Positions 8,940-15,777 of a stretch of DNA of 64,000 nucleotides are shown in pieces. The notes below the pieces were generated by a model. That model worked only from the letters and a program-made list of their open reading frames with translations. It searched no databases and was not told the DNA's origin. The stretch covers positions 62,001 to 126,000 of the forward strand of contig JANSYN010000005.1 of the NCBI GenBank assembly GCA_024742415.1. The letters run 5' to 3'. Position numbers and translations under genes: made by a program. The DNA is from Gammaproteobacteria bacterium. Its GTDB lineage: Bacteria > Pseudomonadota > Gammaproteobacteria > Pseudomonadales > Halieaceae. Within the stretch, counting starts at the first letter, position 1. Each line of letters begins with the position of its first letter.

Positions 8940-10253
8940 TCAGGCCTCCATCAGGGCTTCTATTTCGTGCACCGTGCGGGGAATGGCCGCGGTCAACACC
9001 TCGCAGCCGCGTTCGGTGACAACCACGTTATCTTCTATACGAATACCGATTCCGCGCCAACGTTTTGCTACCCGTGTGTTGTTCGGCGCGACATAAATCC
9101 CCGGCTCCACCGTCATTACCATACCCGCTTCCAGTGCACGCCATGAACCTTCTACCCGATAGTCGCCCACGTCGTGCACATCCAGGCCAAGCCAGTGGCC
9201 AACGCGGTGCATGTAAAAGTCGCGATAGGCGCCGTCTTTGACCAGCGCGTTGACGCTACCCTTAAGCAAACCGAGTTCGACCAGCCCCTGTGTGATCACC
9301 TTGACACTGGCCGCGTGCGGGTCATCCCAGTGATTGCCCGGTTCGATGGCCGCTATGGCAGCCTCCTGCGCGCGCAGTACAACGTCATAAAGCGCGCGCT
9401 GTTCTTTGGAAAACCTGCCATTGACCGGAAAGGTACGAGTAACGTCCGAAGCATAGCCCTGTAACTCACAGCCGGCATCAATCAACACCAGGTCGCCGTC
9501 TCGCAGCTTTGCGTTGTTCTCGATATAGTGCAGGATACAGGCATTCGCACCGCCACCCACAATACTGGAGTACGCCGCGCTTCTGGCGCCGTGGCTGGCA
9601 AATTCATGCAGCAGCTCCGCTTCCAATTGGTATTCAAAAACACCAGGGGCGCAGGCACGCATGGCACGCTGATGGGCCTTGCCGGTGATTTCGGCGGCCC
9701 GGCGCATGATCCGCAACTCCGCAGCGCTCTTGAACAAACGCAACTCATGCACCAGGTGATCAAGGTCGGTAAACTCACCTGGAGGAACAGCACCGCTGGC
9801 TTCCTTGCCGCGGATGGTATTCACCCACTCCATAATGTGGCGGTCAAACTCTGCACTGCGACCCATAGAGTAGTAGACCCGGTCGCGACCCTCGATGAGC
9901 CCCGGTAAAATGTCGTCGATGTCGCCTATAGGAAAAGCATCGTCTGCCGCGTACCGCTCCACCACGCCCTCGGGGCCTGCGCGGTAGCCATTCCACAACT
10001 CCATGGTGTGGTCACGTTCACGGCAGAACACAACACATTGGCCGTGCCTGCGACCGGGTATCAGGACCAGCACTGCGTCCGGCTCACAAAAGCCCGAGAG
10101 GTAGAAGAAGTCGCTGTCCTGACGGAACGGGAAATGCGTATCGCGACTGCGCACCTGCTCTCGCGCAGACGGGATAATGGCGATACTGTTCGGCTCCATC
10201 AGCGCCATCAGGTGGCGGCGGCGGCGCGCGTACTCTGTCTTGCTGATCCCCAT
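8940..10253 (-). CDS. pepP: Xaa-Pro aminopeptidase PepP
   Basis: A 437-residue M24 metallopeptidase that removes an N-terminal residue preceding proline. The creatinase-like N-terminal domain begins at about residue 5 (YARRRRHLM) and the pita-bread catalytic domain starts near residue 180. Metal ligands are visible: the two aspartates in IDAGCELQGYASDVTRTFP, the histidine in MHRVGHWLGLDVHD, and glutamates in VEPGIYV and GIRIEDNVVV. The length equals that of E. coli PepP (441). It is upstream of ubiH with one base between them, and 24 bases downstream of the UPF0149 gene, the conserved arrangement. ATG at 10253. Confidence 0.96.
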   Translation of the reverse strand: MGISKTEYARRRRHLMALMEPNSIAIIPSAREQVRSRDTHFPFRQDSDFFYLSGFCEPDAVLVLIPGRRHGQCVVFCRERDHTMELWNGYRAGPEGVVERYAADDAFPIGDIDDILPGLIEGRDRVYYSMGRSAEFDRHIMEWVNTIRGKEASGAVPPGEFTDLDHLVHELRLFKSAAELRIMRRAAEITGKAHQRAMRACAPGVFEYQLEAELLHEFASHGARSAAYSSIVGGGANACILHYIENNAKLRDGDLVLIDAGCELQGYASDVTRTFPVNGRFSKEQRALYDVVLRAQEAAIAAIEPGNHWDDPHAASVKVITQGLVELGLLKGSVNALVKDGAYRDFYMHRVGHWLGLDVHDVGDYRVEGSWRALEAGMVMTVEPGIYVAPNNTRVAKRWRGIGIRIEDNVVVTERGCEVLTAAIPRTVHEIEALMEA

Positions 10254-10277
10254 TGCGGGCTCGGCTCCTTTAGCTAG

Positions 10278-10883
10278 CTAGTGCAGGGGATCTGAAGGGC
10301 CGCGGTCGAGCTCGACAAACCCCTCCCTGGTGCTGTTCTCCAGGAAAAGATTGAGCACGGCAAAGCGCAGGTACTCGTAAATTTCCATGTAGTTCTCTTC
10401 GGATTCGTCCTCATCCAGGTCTTCATCAACCGTCGCCTGCGCCAGCGCGCCGATGTCCTGCAGTATCTCCTTGCCATCGCTGGACCAATCCGCTGGCGGA
10501 CTGGCGCCCTGCGCGCCGGCCTGTGCCAGCCCAGCGAGAAAACCGCCGCACCAGCTGGCCAATGCCACTGTGCGTATTTCGATCTGGGCTTCGTCTTCGG
10601 GTAGCAGTGGGAAAAAGCTGAACTCTTCGTCCCGCAACGCAGCGTCTGTCACGACGTACAGTTCCATGACGCGATCGGCAAGCTCGCCATGCGGTACAAC
10701 ATCCAGCGTTTGCATCATTGCGTCGAGGCCGCGCTCCGCCGTCCCCACCAGCCCGCCGGTCAACAGGCCTGTGAGGCAGCCGTGTATCTCGGCCGGCGAG
10801 AACTCGGACCCCTGTTCCACAAGATGATCCGCCAATTCATCGAAGTCAAAAACCGAAACGTTCTCGTCGCCGTCAAAGTACAT
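10278..10883 (-). CDS. UPF0149 family protein (YgfB-like)
   Basis: A 201-residue acidic protein of the YgfB/UPF0149 family. Recognisable stretches are EFSPAEIHGCLTGLLTGG (about 31-48), WCGGFLAGLAQAG (about 111-123) and the C-terminal YMEIYEYLRFAVLNLF. Structures of the family are all-helical; in Pseudomonas aeruginosa YgfB has been tied to antibiotic resistance through an effect on AlpA-dependent expression, but no enzymatic function is known. It leads the pepP-ubiH-ubiI gene set and diverges from the zapA operon, the same arrangement as in E. coli and Pseudomonas. No signal peptide or membrane segment is seen, so it is cytoplasmic. Confidence 0.9.
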   Translation of the reverse strand: MYFDGDENVSVFDFDELADHLVEQGSEFSPAEIHGCLTGLLTGGLVGTAERGLDAMMQTLDVVPHGELADRVMELYVVTDAALRDEEFSFFPLLPEDEAQIEIRTVALASWCGGFLAGLAQAGAQGASPPADWSSDGKEILQDIGALAQATVDEDLDEDESEENYMEIYEYLRFAVLNLFLENSTREGFVELDRGPSDPLH

Positions 10884-10972
10884 CTTTTACTTTCCTCTTG
10901 CCTTTACTTGTAGAGGGTTAACCCAGCGCCAGGCGCGGTTTTCGGCTGGCAGGCACATGGCTGCGCTGCGCG

Positions 10973-11001
10973 TTGACCTCACACATCGGCATCACTATAG
11001 T
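10973..11001 (+). promoter_or_regulatory. Sigma-70 promoter of the zapA operon
   Basis: TTGACC (10973-10978), a 17-base spacer and TATAGT (10996-11001) match the sigma-70 consensus at five of six positions each. Transcription would begin near 11008, leaving a leader of under 30 bases before the start at 11036. This is one of the best promoter matches in the window. Confidence 0.7.
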
Positions 11002-11035
11002 AGTCCCCTGATAAGACCACTCCCAGTATACCCCG

Positions 11036-11239
11036 ATGGCAGAAAATCAACTGAAAACGCTCGAAAAAAAGATCGACGAGCTGATCGCGCTTTGCCAGGA
11101 CCTGGACCGGGAAAACCAAGCACTCAAAAACAGCCAGGCGGGATGGCGCCGCGAGCGCAAAGAGCTCATTGATAAAAACGAACTCGCGCGCAGCAAGGTA
11201 GAAGCCATGATTGGACGTCTGCGCACCCTGGAGCCATAG
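11036..11239 (+). CDS. TIGR02449-type small coiled-coil protein (ZapB-like)
   Basis: A 67-residue protein that is almost all heptad-patterned: leucines and charged residues from LKTLEKKIDELIALCQDLDR through RVLRTLEP form one long coiled coil. Small coiled-coil proteins encoded immediately before zapA carry the TIGR02449 family name and resemble the division protein ZapB. The gene ends one base before the GTG of zapA, so the two are co-translated and a shared role at the division ring is plausible but unproven. ATG at 11036. It is driven by the promoter at 10973-11001. Confidence 0.8.
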   Translation: MAENQLKTLEKKIDELIALCQDLDRENQALKNSQAGWRRERKELIDKNELARSKVEAMIGRLRTLEP

Positions 11240-11240
11240 C

Positions 11241-11552
11241 GTGAGCCAACCCAATACTGTCACCGTAAAAATCCTGGACAAGGAATACCAGGTTGCCTGC
11301 CCTGAAGATCAGGAAGACAACCTGGCAACATCGGCCAAGTACCTCGACAAACAGATGCGCAAAATCCGCGAGACTGGCAAGGTCATCGGTGTTGAGCGCA
11401 TTGCTGTCATGGCGGCGCTGAACATCAGTTATGAACTCGTGGAAGCGTCACAGGGCGGTGGCGCAGACAAAACCAGCCTGGACGCGTTGAACCGTCTCAA
11501 CCGCAAACTCGATGAAGCCCTTTACGACCTTCGCCAGATGGAAATCAGCTAG
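11241..11552 (+). CDS. zapA: Cell division protein ZapA
   Basis: A 103-residue protein that binds and bundles FtsZ polymers at midcell, stabilising the Z ring. The GTG at 11241 is chosen: a GGAG element lies nine bases before it, it falls one base after the preceding stop, and it gives the family start VTVKILDKEYQVACPEDQ. The N-terminal globular part spans about 7-60, including the conserved LATSAKYLD and ERIAVMAALNIS, followed by a C-terminal coiled coil (about 65-103). An in-frame ATG at 11211 would overlap the upstream gene and is less likely. 6S RNA follows about 127 bases downstream, the order found across gammaproteobacteria. Confidence 0.94.
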   Translation: MSQPNTVTVKILDKEYQVACPEDQEDNLATSAKYLDKQMRKIRETGKVIGVERIAVMAALNISYELVEASQGGGADKTSLDALNRLNRKLDEALYDLRQMEIS

Positions 11553-11678
11553 GCTCCTCCACAGGCGCCGCTCGTTCACCGTTACCTGCGCGTCGAATGC
11601 GCTACATCGATCACAGTTCTGTCCACTTTTACCGGCCTGTCGCCTGTTGTCGGCTTGCTTCTGCGTTATACTGCGTGC

Positions 11679-11860
11679 GGGTACCTGGCGTATTTGCCAG
11701 ACAGACAGTCCTCGAGCCGATATTTTTACACCGGGGGTTGCCAGCTACTGTTGGTGTGCATGTCCGGGCTTAACCGGAAAGCCTGATACAGTACGGGAAC
11801 CGCCACCTTGAACCATCGGGTTCAAGGGCAGCTCTGTCAGCGGTATGCCGGGACACCCCT
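11679..11860 (+). ncRNA. ssrS: 6S RNA
   Basis: About 182 bases, the normal size. The 5' end GGGTACCTGGCGT pairs with the 3' end ATGCCGGGACACCC to form the closing stem. Inside are hallmark blocks known from Pseudomonas and other gammaproteobacterial 6S RNAs: CTCGAGCCGATATTTTTAC, GTGTGCATGTCCGG on the apical side, and the hairpin CCTTGAACCATCGGGTTCAAGG. 6S RNA mimics an open promoter and traps sigma-70 RNA polymerase in stationary phase. A TATACT -10 box lies at 11667-11672; no good -35 is visible. It lies between zapA and fau, as in E. coli (ssrS-ygfA). Exact ends are estimated from the pairing. Confidence 0.93.
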
Positions 11861-11862
11861 TC

Positions 11863-12477
11863 ATGTCTATCTCTCCTGACGACAAACAAAAGCTGCGCCG
11901 CAGGCTACGCGACCTGCGCCAGCACTTGCCGGCCGAACAACAAACCACAGCGGCTACCCAGCTCGTACACAGGGTACGCCGGCTGCCGCTATGGCAACCG
12001 GCGCGGCGCATTGCGCTTTACATCGCTGCCGATGGTGAGATTGACCCGGGACCACTGGGCTCAGCAGCGCGCTCCGAGAACAAGCAACTTTTGCTCCCGA
12101 CCGTTCTGCAAGGCAACGCCATGGCGTTCGCGCGCTGGGACGCCGACACTCCCCTGATTCACAATCGCTTTGCCATTCCACAGCCAGACGACAGCGCGCA
12201 GCGCGCAGCGTTAAGCACTATCGATATCGTATTTTTTCCGGTCGTTGGCTGGGACAGATTCGGTGGGCGCCTGGGCATGGGCGGAGGCTTCTATGATCGC
12301 GCCTTACAGGCATTGCCGGCAGACCCAGCTTCAAGGCCGCTACTGGTGGGGCTGGCACACGCCTGCCAGGAAGTCGACCGGGTGCCAACCGAGTCTTTCG
12401 ACGTGAAGCTTGACTATGTGGCTACCGACAACGCCCTGATTCACTGTCGGGGCGCCGGAAATCCACAAACAGGTTAA
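11863..12477 (+). CDS. fau: 5-formyltetrahydrofolate cyclo-ligase
   Basis: A 204-residue enzyme converting 5-formyl-THF to 5,10-methenyl-THF with ATP. The basic N-terminal helix (KQKLRRRLRDLRQHL) and the Gly-rich C-terminal motif GGRLGMGGGFYDRAL near residue 139 are the family's nucleotide and folate site signatures. ATG at 11863 lies just two bases past the 3' stem of 6S RNA, and there is no clear ribosome-binding match before it because that space is filled by the RNA stem; translation may therefore depend on read-through transcripts that are not folded as 6S. This ssrS-fau pairing is conserved in E. coli (ygfA). Its stop codon overlaps that of the small gene on the other strand. Confidence 0.93.
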   Translation: MSISPDDKQKLRRRLRDLRQHLPAEQQTTAATQLVHRVRRLPLWQPARRIALYIAADGEIDPGPLGSAARSENKQLLLPTVLQGNAMAFARWDADTPLIHNRFAIPQPDDSAQRAALSTIDIVFFPVVGWDRFGGRLGMGGGFYDRALQALPADPASRPLLVGLAHACQEVDRVPTESFDVKLDYVATDNALIHCRGAGNPQTG

Positions 12478-12620
12478 TCGCGGATAATAACCCCGGCATG
12501 CAACTCGGAGGCAGGGGCAGCCACCGTTTTGTTGGCGGCGGTGGGCAGTAACAGCGTTAACAGCACACCAAGGCCGAACGCGGCCACAAGAACTACTACC
12601 AGATCAGGTTTACGTTTCAC
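12474..12620 (-). CDS. Predicted 48-residue single-pass membrane protein
   Basis: The reading frame starts at GTG 12620 and ends at TAA 12474-12476, giving 48 residues: a short basic start (VKRKPDL), one strongly hydrophobic helix (about residues 7-26, VVVLVAAFGLGVLLTLLLP) and a polar tail. Such short positive-inside, one-helix proteins are typical of small inner-membrane proteins. A GAGAGAG purine run lies about nine bases before the GTG. Its stop overlaps the stop of fau by two bases, tail to tail. I recall similar one-helix proteins starting KxxPDL in Pseudomonas relatives but cannot confirm homology. Function unknown. It could also be a chance frame; the hydropathy pattern is the main support. 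Confidence 0.55.
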   Translation of the reverse strand: MKRKPDLVVVLVAAFGLGVLLTLLLPTAANKTVAAPASELHAGVIIRD

Positions 12621-13032
12621 CACTTACTCTCTCGCTTGATAACGCCCGGGCTATCTGCGCAGCCCCTTGCCCTGACGCCCACTACAACGTCACGGCTTGT
12701 TGTCGCCAACTCATTTGCAGCTCTGCTGCTCCTTGCGGCGTTCTGCCCTGCAATCACCGGCCACTCGCTGCACAGTGCCCTGGGAAAGCCCGCTTTGCGC
12801 TTTCCCGCATGACCGCTGCTACCTTATCGAATGCATGCCTTGGCGCACTGCCCGCACTGCAATGAGGCGCCAATACTCGCCGGTAACGTGCCAACTTGCG
12901 CCAGTTTGTTATTATTTCACAAACCACGCAAATCTTATCTCAGCATTTTGCAAAATAAAACCCTGTACCAGGCCCTGCCTGCCCACCTACCCGCGCCGAA
13001 CAAAGGGCCTCGTGGGCACACCCGCTACCGCG
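12621..13032. other. Gene-poor gap between the small membrane protein and ilvA
   Basis: About 410 bases with no gene I can support. It holds an inverted repeat GGGAAAGC (12782-12789) / GCTTTCCC (12799-12806) without a T run, and an AT-rich stretch at about 12905-12965 containing the palindrome ATTTTGCAAAAT (12945-12956). A 139-codon open frame on the plus strand from 12697 runs into the 3' end of ilvA and has no protein-like features. The gap may hold the 3' region of the ilvA transcript or an undetected small RNA. Confidence 0.4.
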
Positions 13033-14562
13033 CTAGGTTCCAACCCCACCAAGATACAACTGATAGGCCCGATTGCCGGTTTCTTCCCAATAGCGGTATT
13101 TGATTGCGCCCAGTAAATCCTCGAACGCTGCTTGCTCATTCCCGGGCACCTGCACACCGAGCAGGATACGGCCATAGGCTGCCCCGTGATTGCGATAGTG
13201 AAACATGGAGATGTTCCAGCGCTGACCGAGGCTGTTGAGGAACTTGAGCAGCGCGCCCGGTCTTTCGGGAAACTCGACACGGTAGACACGTTCGTCAGTG
13301 AGGCCTTCGGGGGCATGTCCTCCCACCATGTGACGGATGTGCAGTTTGGCGACTTCGTTATTGGTGAGGTCTTCGGCGTGATAGCCGCGCCCATTGAGCT
13401 CGTTGATCAGGCGGGCCAGGTCGTCACCGCCGGGAATAACTGATAAACCGACAAAAATCTGCGCCTGCGCGGCATCCGCGTATCGGTAATTGAACTCCGT
13501 GATATTGCGACGTCCCAGCGCCTGACAAAAGCGCTTGAAACTACCGGGCTTTTCCGGGACGCTCACGCTGATCACCGCTTCGCGATGCTCGCCAATTTCG
13601 GTGCGCTCGGAGATGTAGCGCAAACGGTCAAAGTTGGTGTTGGCACCGCTGACAATTGCCAGCAGGTCCATATCCTGCGCATTGCTTTGCTCCACGTACT
13701 TCTTCAGGCCGGCCAGTGCCAGGGCACCCGCCGGCTCGGCGATGCTGCGCGTGTCTTCGAAGATGTCCTTGATGGCGGCACACATCTCGTCGGTCGATAC
13801 GGTGATCACGTGTGACACCGTTTGGCGAATGATCCGAAACGGCTCCTTGCCAATCTGCGCCACTGCGCAGCCATCCGCAAACAGGCCCACCTCCGGCAGG
13901 GTATCGCGCCGACCGCGCTGCAGGGCAAGCTGCAGGCAGGCCGCATCCTCGGGCTCGACGCCAATAATCTGGGTGTCTGGCCACACGTATTTGACGTAGG
14001 CGGCAACACCGGCTACCAGGCCACCACCGCCAACGGGCACAAAAAGCGCGTCCAGAGGCTGCTGCATCTGCCGCACAATCTCCATACCGATAGTGCCCTG
14101 GCCCGCGATCACGTCCTTATCATCAAATGGATGCACATAAGTCAGGCCTTTTTCCTCCACCAGCCGCAACGCCTGCGCTGCGGCCTCCTCAAAGGAATCG
14201 CCATGCAATACCACGCGGGCACCACGGTCACGTACCGCATCAACCTTGATCTGCGGCGTGGTGCGTGGCATCACGATGGTGGCCCTGGCGCGCAGCTTCT
14301 GGGCCGCCATCGCGACGCCTTGCGCATGATTACCGGCGGAGGCGGCAACCACGCCGCGCGCAAGCTGGTCAGCAGACAGGCGGCTCATCTTGCAGTAGGC
14401 GCCGCGCAGCTTGAATGAGAAGATCGGCTGCAGGTCCTCGCGCTTCAGCCACACGCGATTGGCCAGACGTCGCGACATGAGTGTCGCCTCCTGCACCGGT
14501 GTCTCGCGCGCCACGTCATAAACACGAGCATCAAGAATGCGTTTAATGTAAGACTGTGGCAT
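13033..14562 (-). CDS. ilvA: Threonine ammonia-lyase, biosynthetic (IlvA)
   Basis: A 509-residue PLP enzyme that deaminates threonine to 2-oxobutanoate, the first step of isoleucine synthesis. The PLP lysine is in IFSFKLRGAYCK (Lys51). SAGNHAQGVA (about 79-88) binds the substrate carboxylate, and the glycine-rich loop VGGGGLVAG (about 186-194) holds the PLP phosphate. Two ACT-like regulatory repeats follow (about 335-410 and 430-505), marking the long feedback-inhibited form rather than the short catabolic TdcB. I prefer ATG 14562 to an upstream TTG because it gives the family start MPQSYIKRILDARVYDVA. It diverges from rpiA across about 200 bases, as in Pseudomonas and E. coli relatives. Confidence 0.96.
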   Translation of the reverse strand: MPQSYIKRILDARVYDVARETPVQEATLMSRRLANRVWLKREDLQPIFSFKLRGAYCKMSRLSADQLARGVVAASAGNHAQGVAMAAQKLRARATIVMPRTTPQIKVDAVRDRGARVVLHGDSFEEAAAQALRLVEEKGLTYVHPFDDKDVIAGQGTIGMEIVRQMQQPLDALFVPVGGGGLVAGVAAYVKYVWPDTQIIGVEPEDAACLQLALQRGRRDTLPEVGLFADGCAVAQIGKEPFRIIRQTVSHVITVSTDEMCAAIKDIFEDTRSIAEPAGALALAGLKKYVEQSNAQDMDLLAIVSGANTNFDRLRYISERTEIGEHREAVISVSVPEKPGSFKRFCQALGRRNITEFNYRYADAAQAQIFVGLSVIPGGDDLARLINELNGRGYHAEDLTNNEVAKLHIRHMVGGHAPEGLTDERVYRVEFPERPGALLKFLNSLGQRWNISMFHYRNHGAAYGRILLGVQVPGNEQAAFEDLLGAIKYRYWEETGNRAYQLYLGGVGT

Positions 14563-14698
14563 GAGGGTCGTCCGTACTGGCAAGGTGAGCGTTTGATACT
14601 AATCGACGGGGCACTAATTTACAGCCTGTGCAAGGCTCGCCCGGAACGATTAATCTGCGCAATCGCGCGCTGCCACTACCGCCGCTCAGCGCCTTCCC

Positions 14699-14704
14699 TA
14701 TAAT
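14699..14704 (+). promoter_or_regulatory. Perfect -10 box upstream of rpiA
   Basis: TATAAT lies 62 bases before the rpiA start in the ilvA/rpiA divergent gap. No convincing -35 stands 16-18 bases upstream, so activator help or another start site is possible. Confidence 0.4.
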
Positions 14705-14766
14705 GAACCCACGCGCTGGCGCAGAAACCGCTCCACCCAACACACCCCCAACAAAGGAAAGCCGGC

Positions 14767-15444
14767 ATGACGCAAGATGAACTAAAGCAGGCCGTAGCCG
14801 ATGCAGCTCTGGCCTACATACGACCAAAACTGGAAAACAACACCGTACTGGGCATCGGTACCGGTTCCACCGCCAACCTGTTCATCGATGCACTGGCCGG
14901 CATCAAGGGGCTGATCAATGCGACTGTTGCCAGCTCCGAAGCATCGGCTGAGCGCCTCAGAAGCCATGGAATCCCCGTGTACGAACTCAATACCGTGGAC
15001 CAGGTGGACTTCTACATCGACGGGGCCGACGAAAGCAATTCGGCGCTGCAGCTGATAAAAGGCGGCGGCGCGGCGCTGACGCGCGAAAAAATAGTCTCCG
15101 CCGTGGCGCGCGAATTCATCTGCATTGCCGACGAAAGCAAACTCGTACACACGCTGGGGCAATTCCCGCTCCCGGTTGAGGTGATTCCCATGGCGCGCAG
15201 TTACGTAGCTCGGGAGCTGGTCAAACTGGGCGGAGACCCAGTCTACCGGGAGGGCGTTATAACCGACAATGGCAACGTAATTCTCGACGTTCACAACTTT
15301 TCGATACCACAACCGCTGAAAACGGAAGAGAGGATCAACAATATCACCGGTGTGGTGACCAATGGCCTGTTCGCACTCAAACCGGCCGATGTGCTACTAC
15401 TCGGCACCGCCTCCGGCGTGCAAACGCTGCGCGCCGATGCCTGA
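14767..15444 (+). CDS. rpiA: Ribose-5-phosphate isomerase A
   Basis: A 225-residue enzyme interconverting ribose 5-phosphate and ribulose 5-phosphate in the non-oxidative pentose phosphate path. Signature loops are all visible: [15 protein letters not shown] (about 29-43), the active-site loop DGADE (about 84-88), [12 protein letters not shown] (about 97-108) with the catalytic glutamate, and DESKLV (about 120-125). Length is normal (E. coli 219). ATG at 14767 follows an AAAGGAAA ribosome-binding match. It diverges from ilvA. Downstream lies a long gap before the TonB receptor gene, so it is probably monocistronic. Confidence 0.97.
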   Translation: MTQDELKQAVADAALAYIRPKLENNTVLGIGTGSTANLFIDALAGIKGLINATVASSEASAERLRSHGIPVYELNTVDQVDFYIDGADESNSALQLIKGGGAALTREKIVSAVAREFICIADESKLVHTLGQFPLPVEVIPMARSYVARELVKLGGDPVYREGVITDNGNVILDVHNFSIPQPLKTEERINNITGVVTNGLFALKPADVLLLGTASGVQTLRADA

Positions 15445-15777
15445 TAGCCGCTGCCGGGAAACCCGCTGATCAGCGGGTCGCCCGCTTCAAGGGGCACAGG
15501 CCGGGAACGGGAGCGCAGCCCCCGAATTGCCCATGAGGGCCAATTAGAAAAGGTCTTTTCATTCAATCATTTGCCCGCGATGCAGCGGTACTTTTACGCA
15601 ACTTGAGGCGTTTCAGCCCATGCCGCAGGAATGATAAATTAACACTCGGGTATATAAAGGTGGATCAATCGCTCCGCGGCGGATCAACAACACCTGACGA
15701 CACTGATCGCATGGGGCAGGAATTAGGGAAAATTCCATGACGTCACTGTGCAACACTGACAAACACTAGGGGCAATC
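15445..15777. other. Intergenic region between rpiA and the TonB receptor gene
   Basis: These 333 bases have no gene. An 18-base perfect palindrome, ACCCGCTGATCAGCGGGT (15461-15478), follows the rpiA stop and may form a hairpin at the transcript end, although no T run follows. Farther right, TATATAAA at about 15652-15659 could be a -10 region for the receptor gene, with a long leader, but a -35 is not clear. I looked for a cobalamin riboswitch and for a Fur-box-like repeat and found neither. Confidence 0.4.

Noticed and set aside
12782-12806. Inverted repeat as intrinsic terminator of ilvA
   Set aside because: No T run follows on either strand and it is more than 220 bases from the ilvA stop.
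12697-13116. 139-codon open frame on the plus strand between the small membrane protein and ilvA
   Set aside because: It overlaps the 3' end of ilvA on the other strand, is rich in Cys, Pro and Arg without pattern, and has no ribosome-binding site or known motif.
15445-15777. Cobalamin riboswitch or Fur box upstream of the TonB receptor gene
   Set aside because: No B12-box-like block and no 19-base Fur-type repeat could be found by eye.
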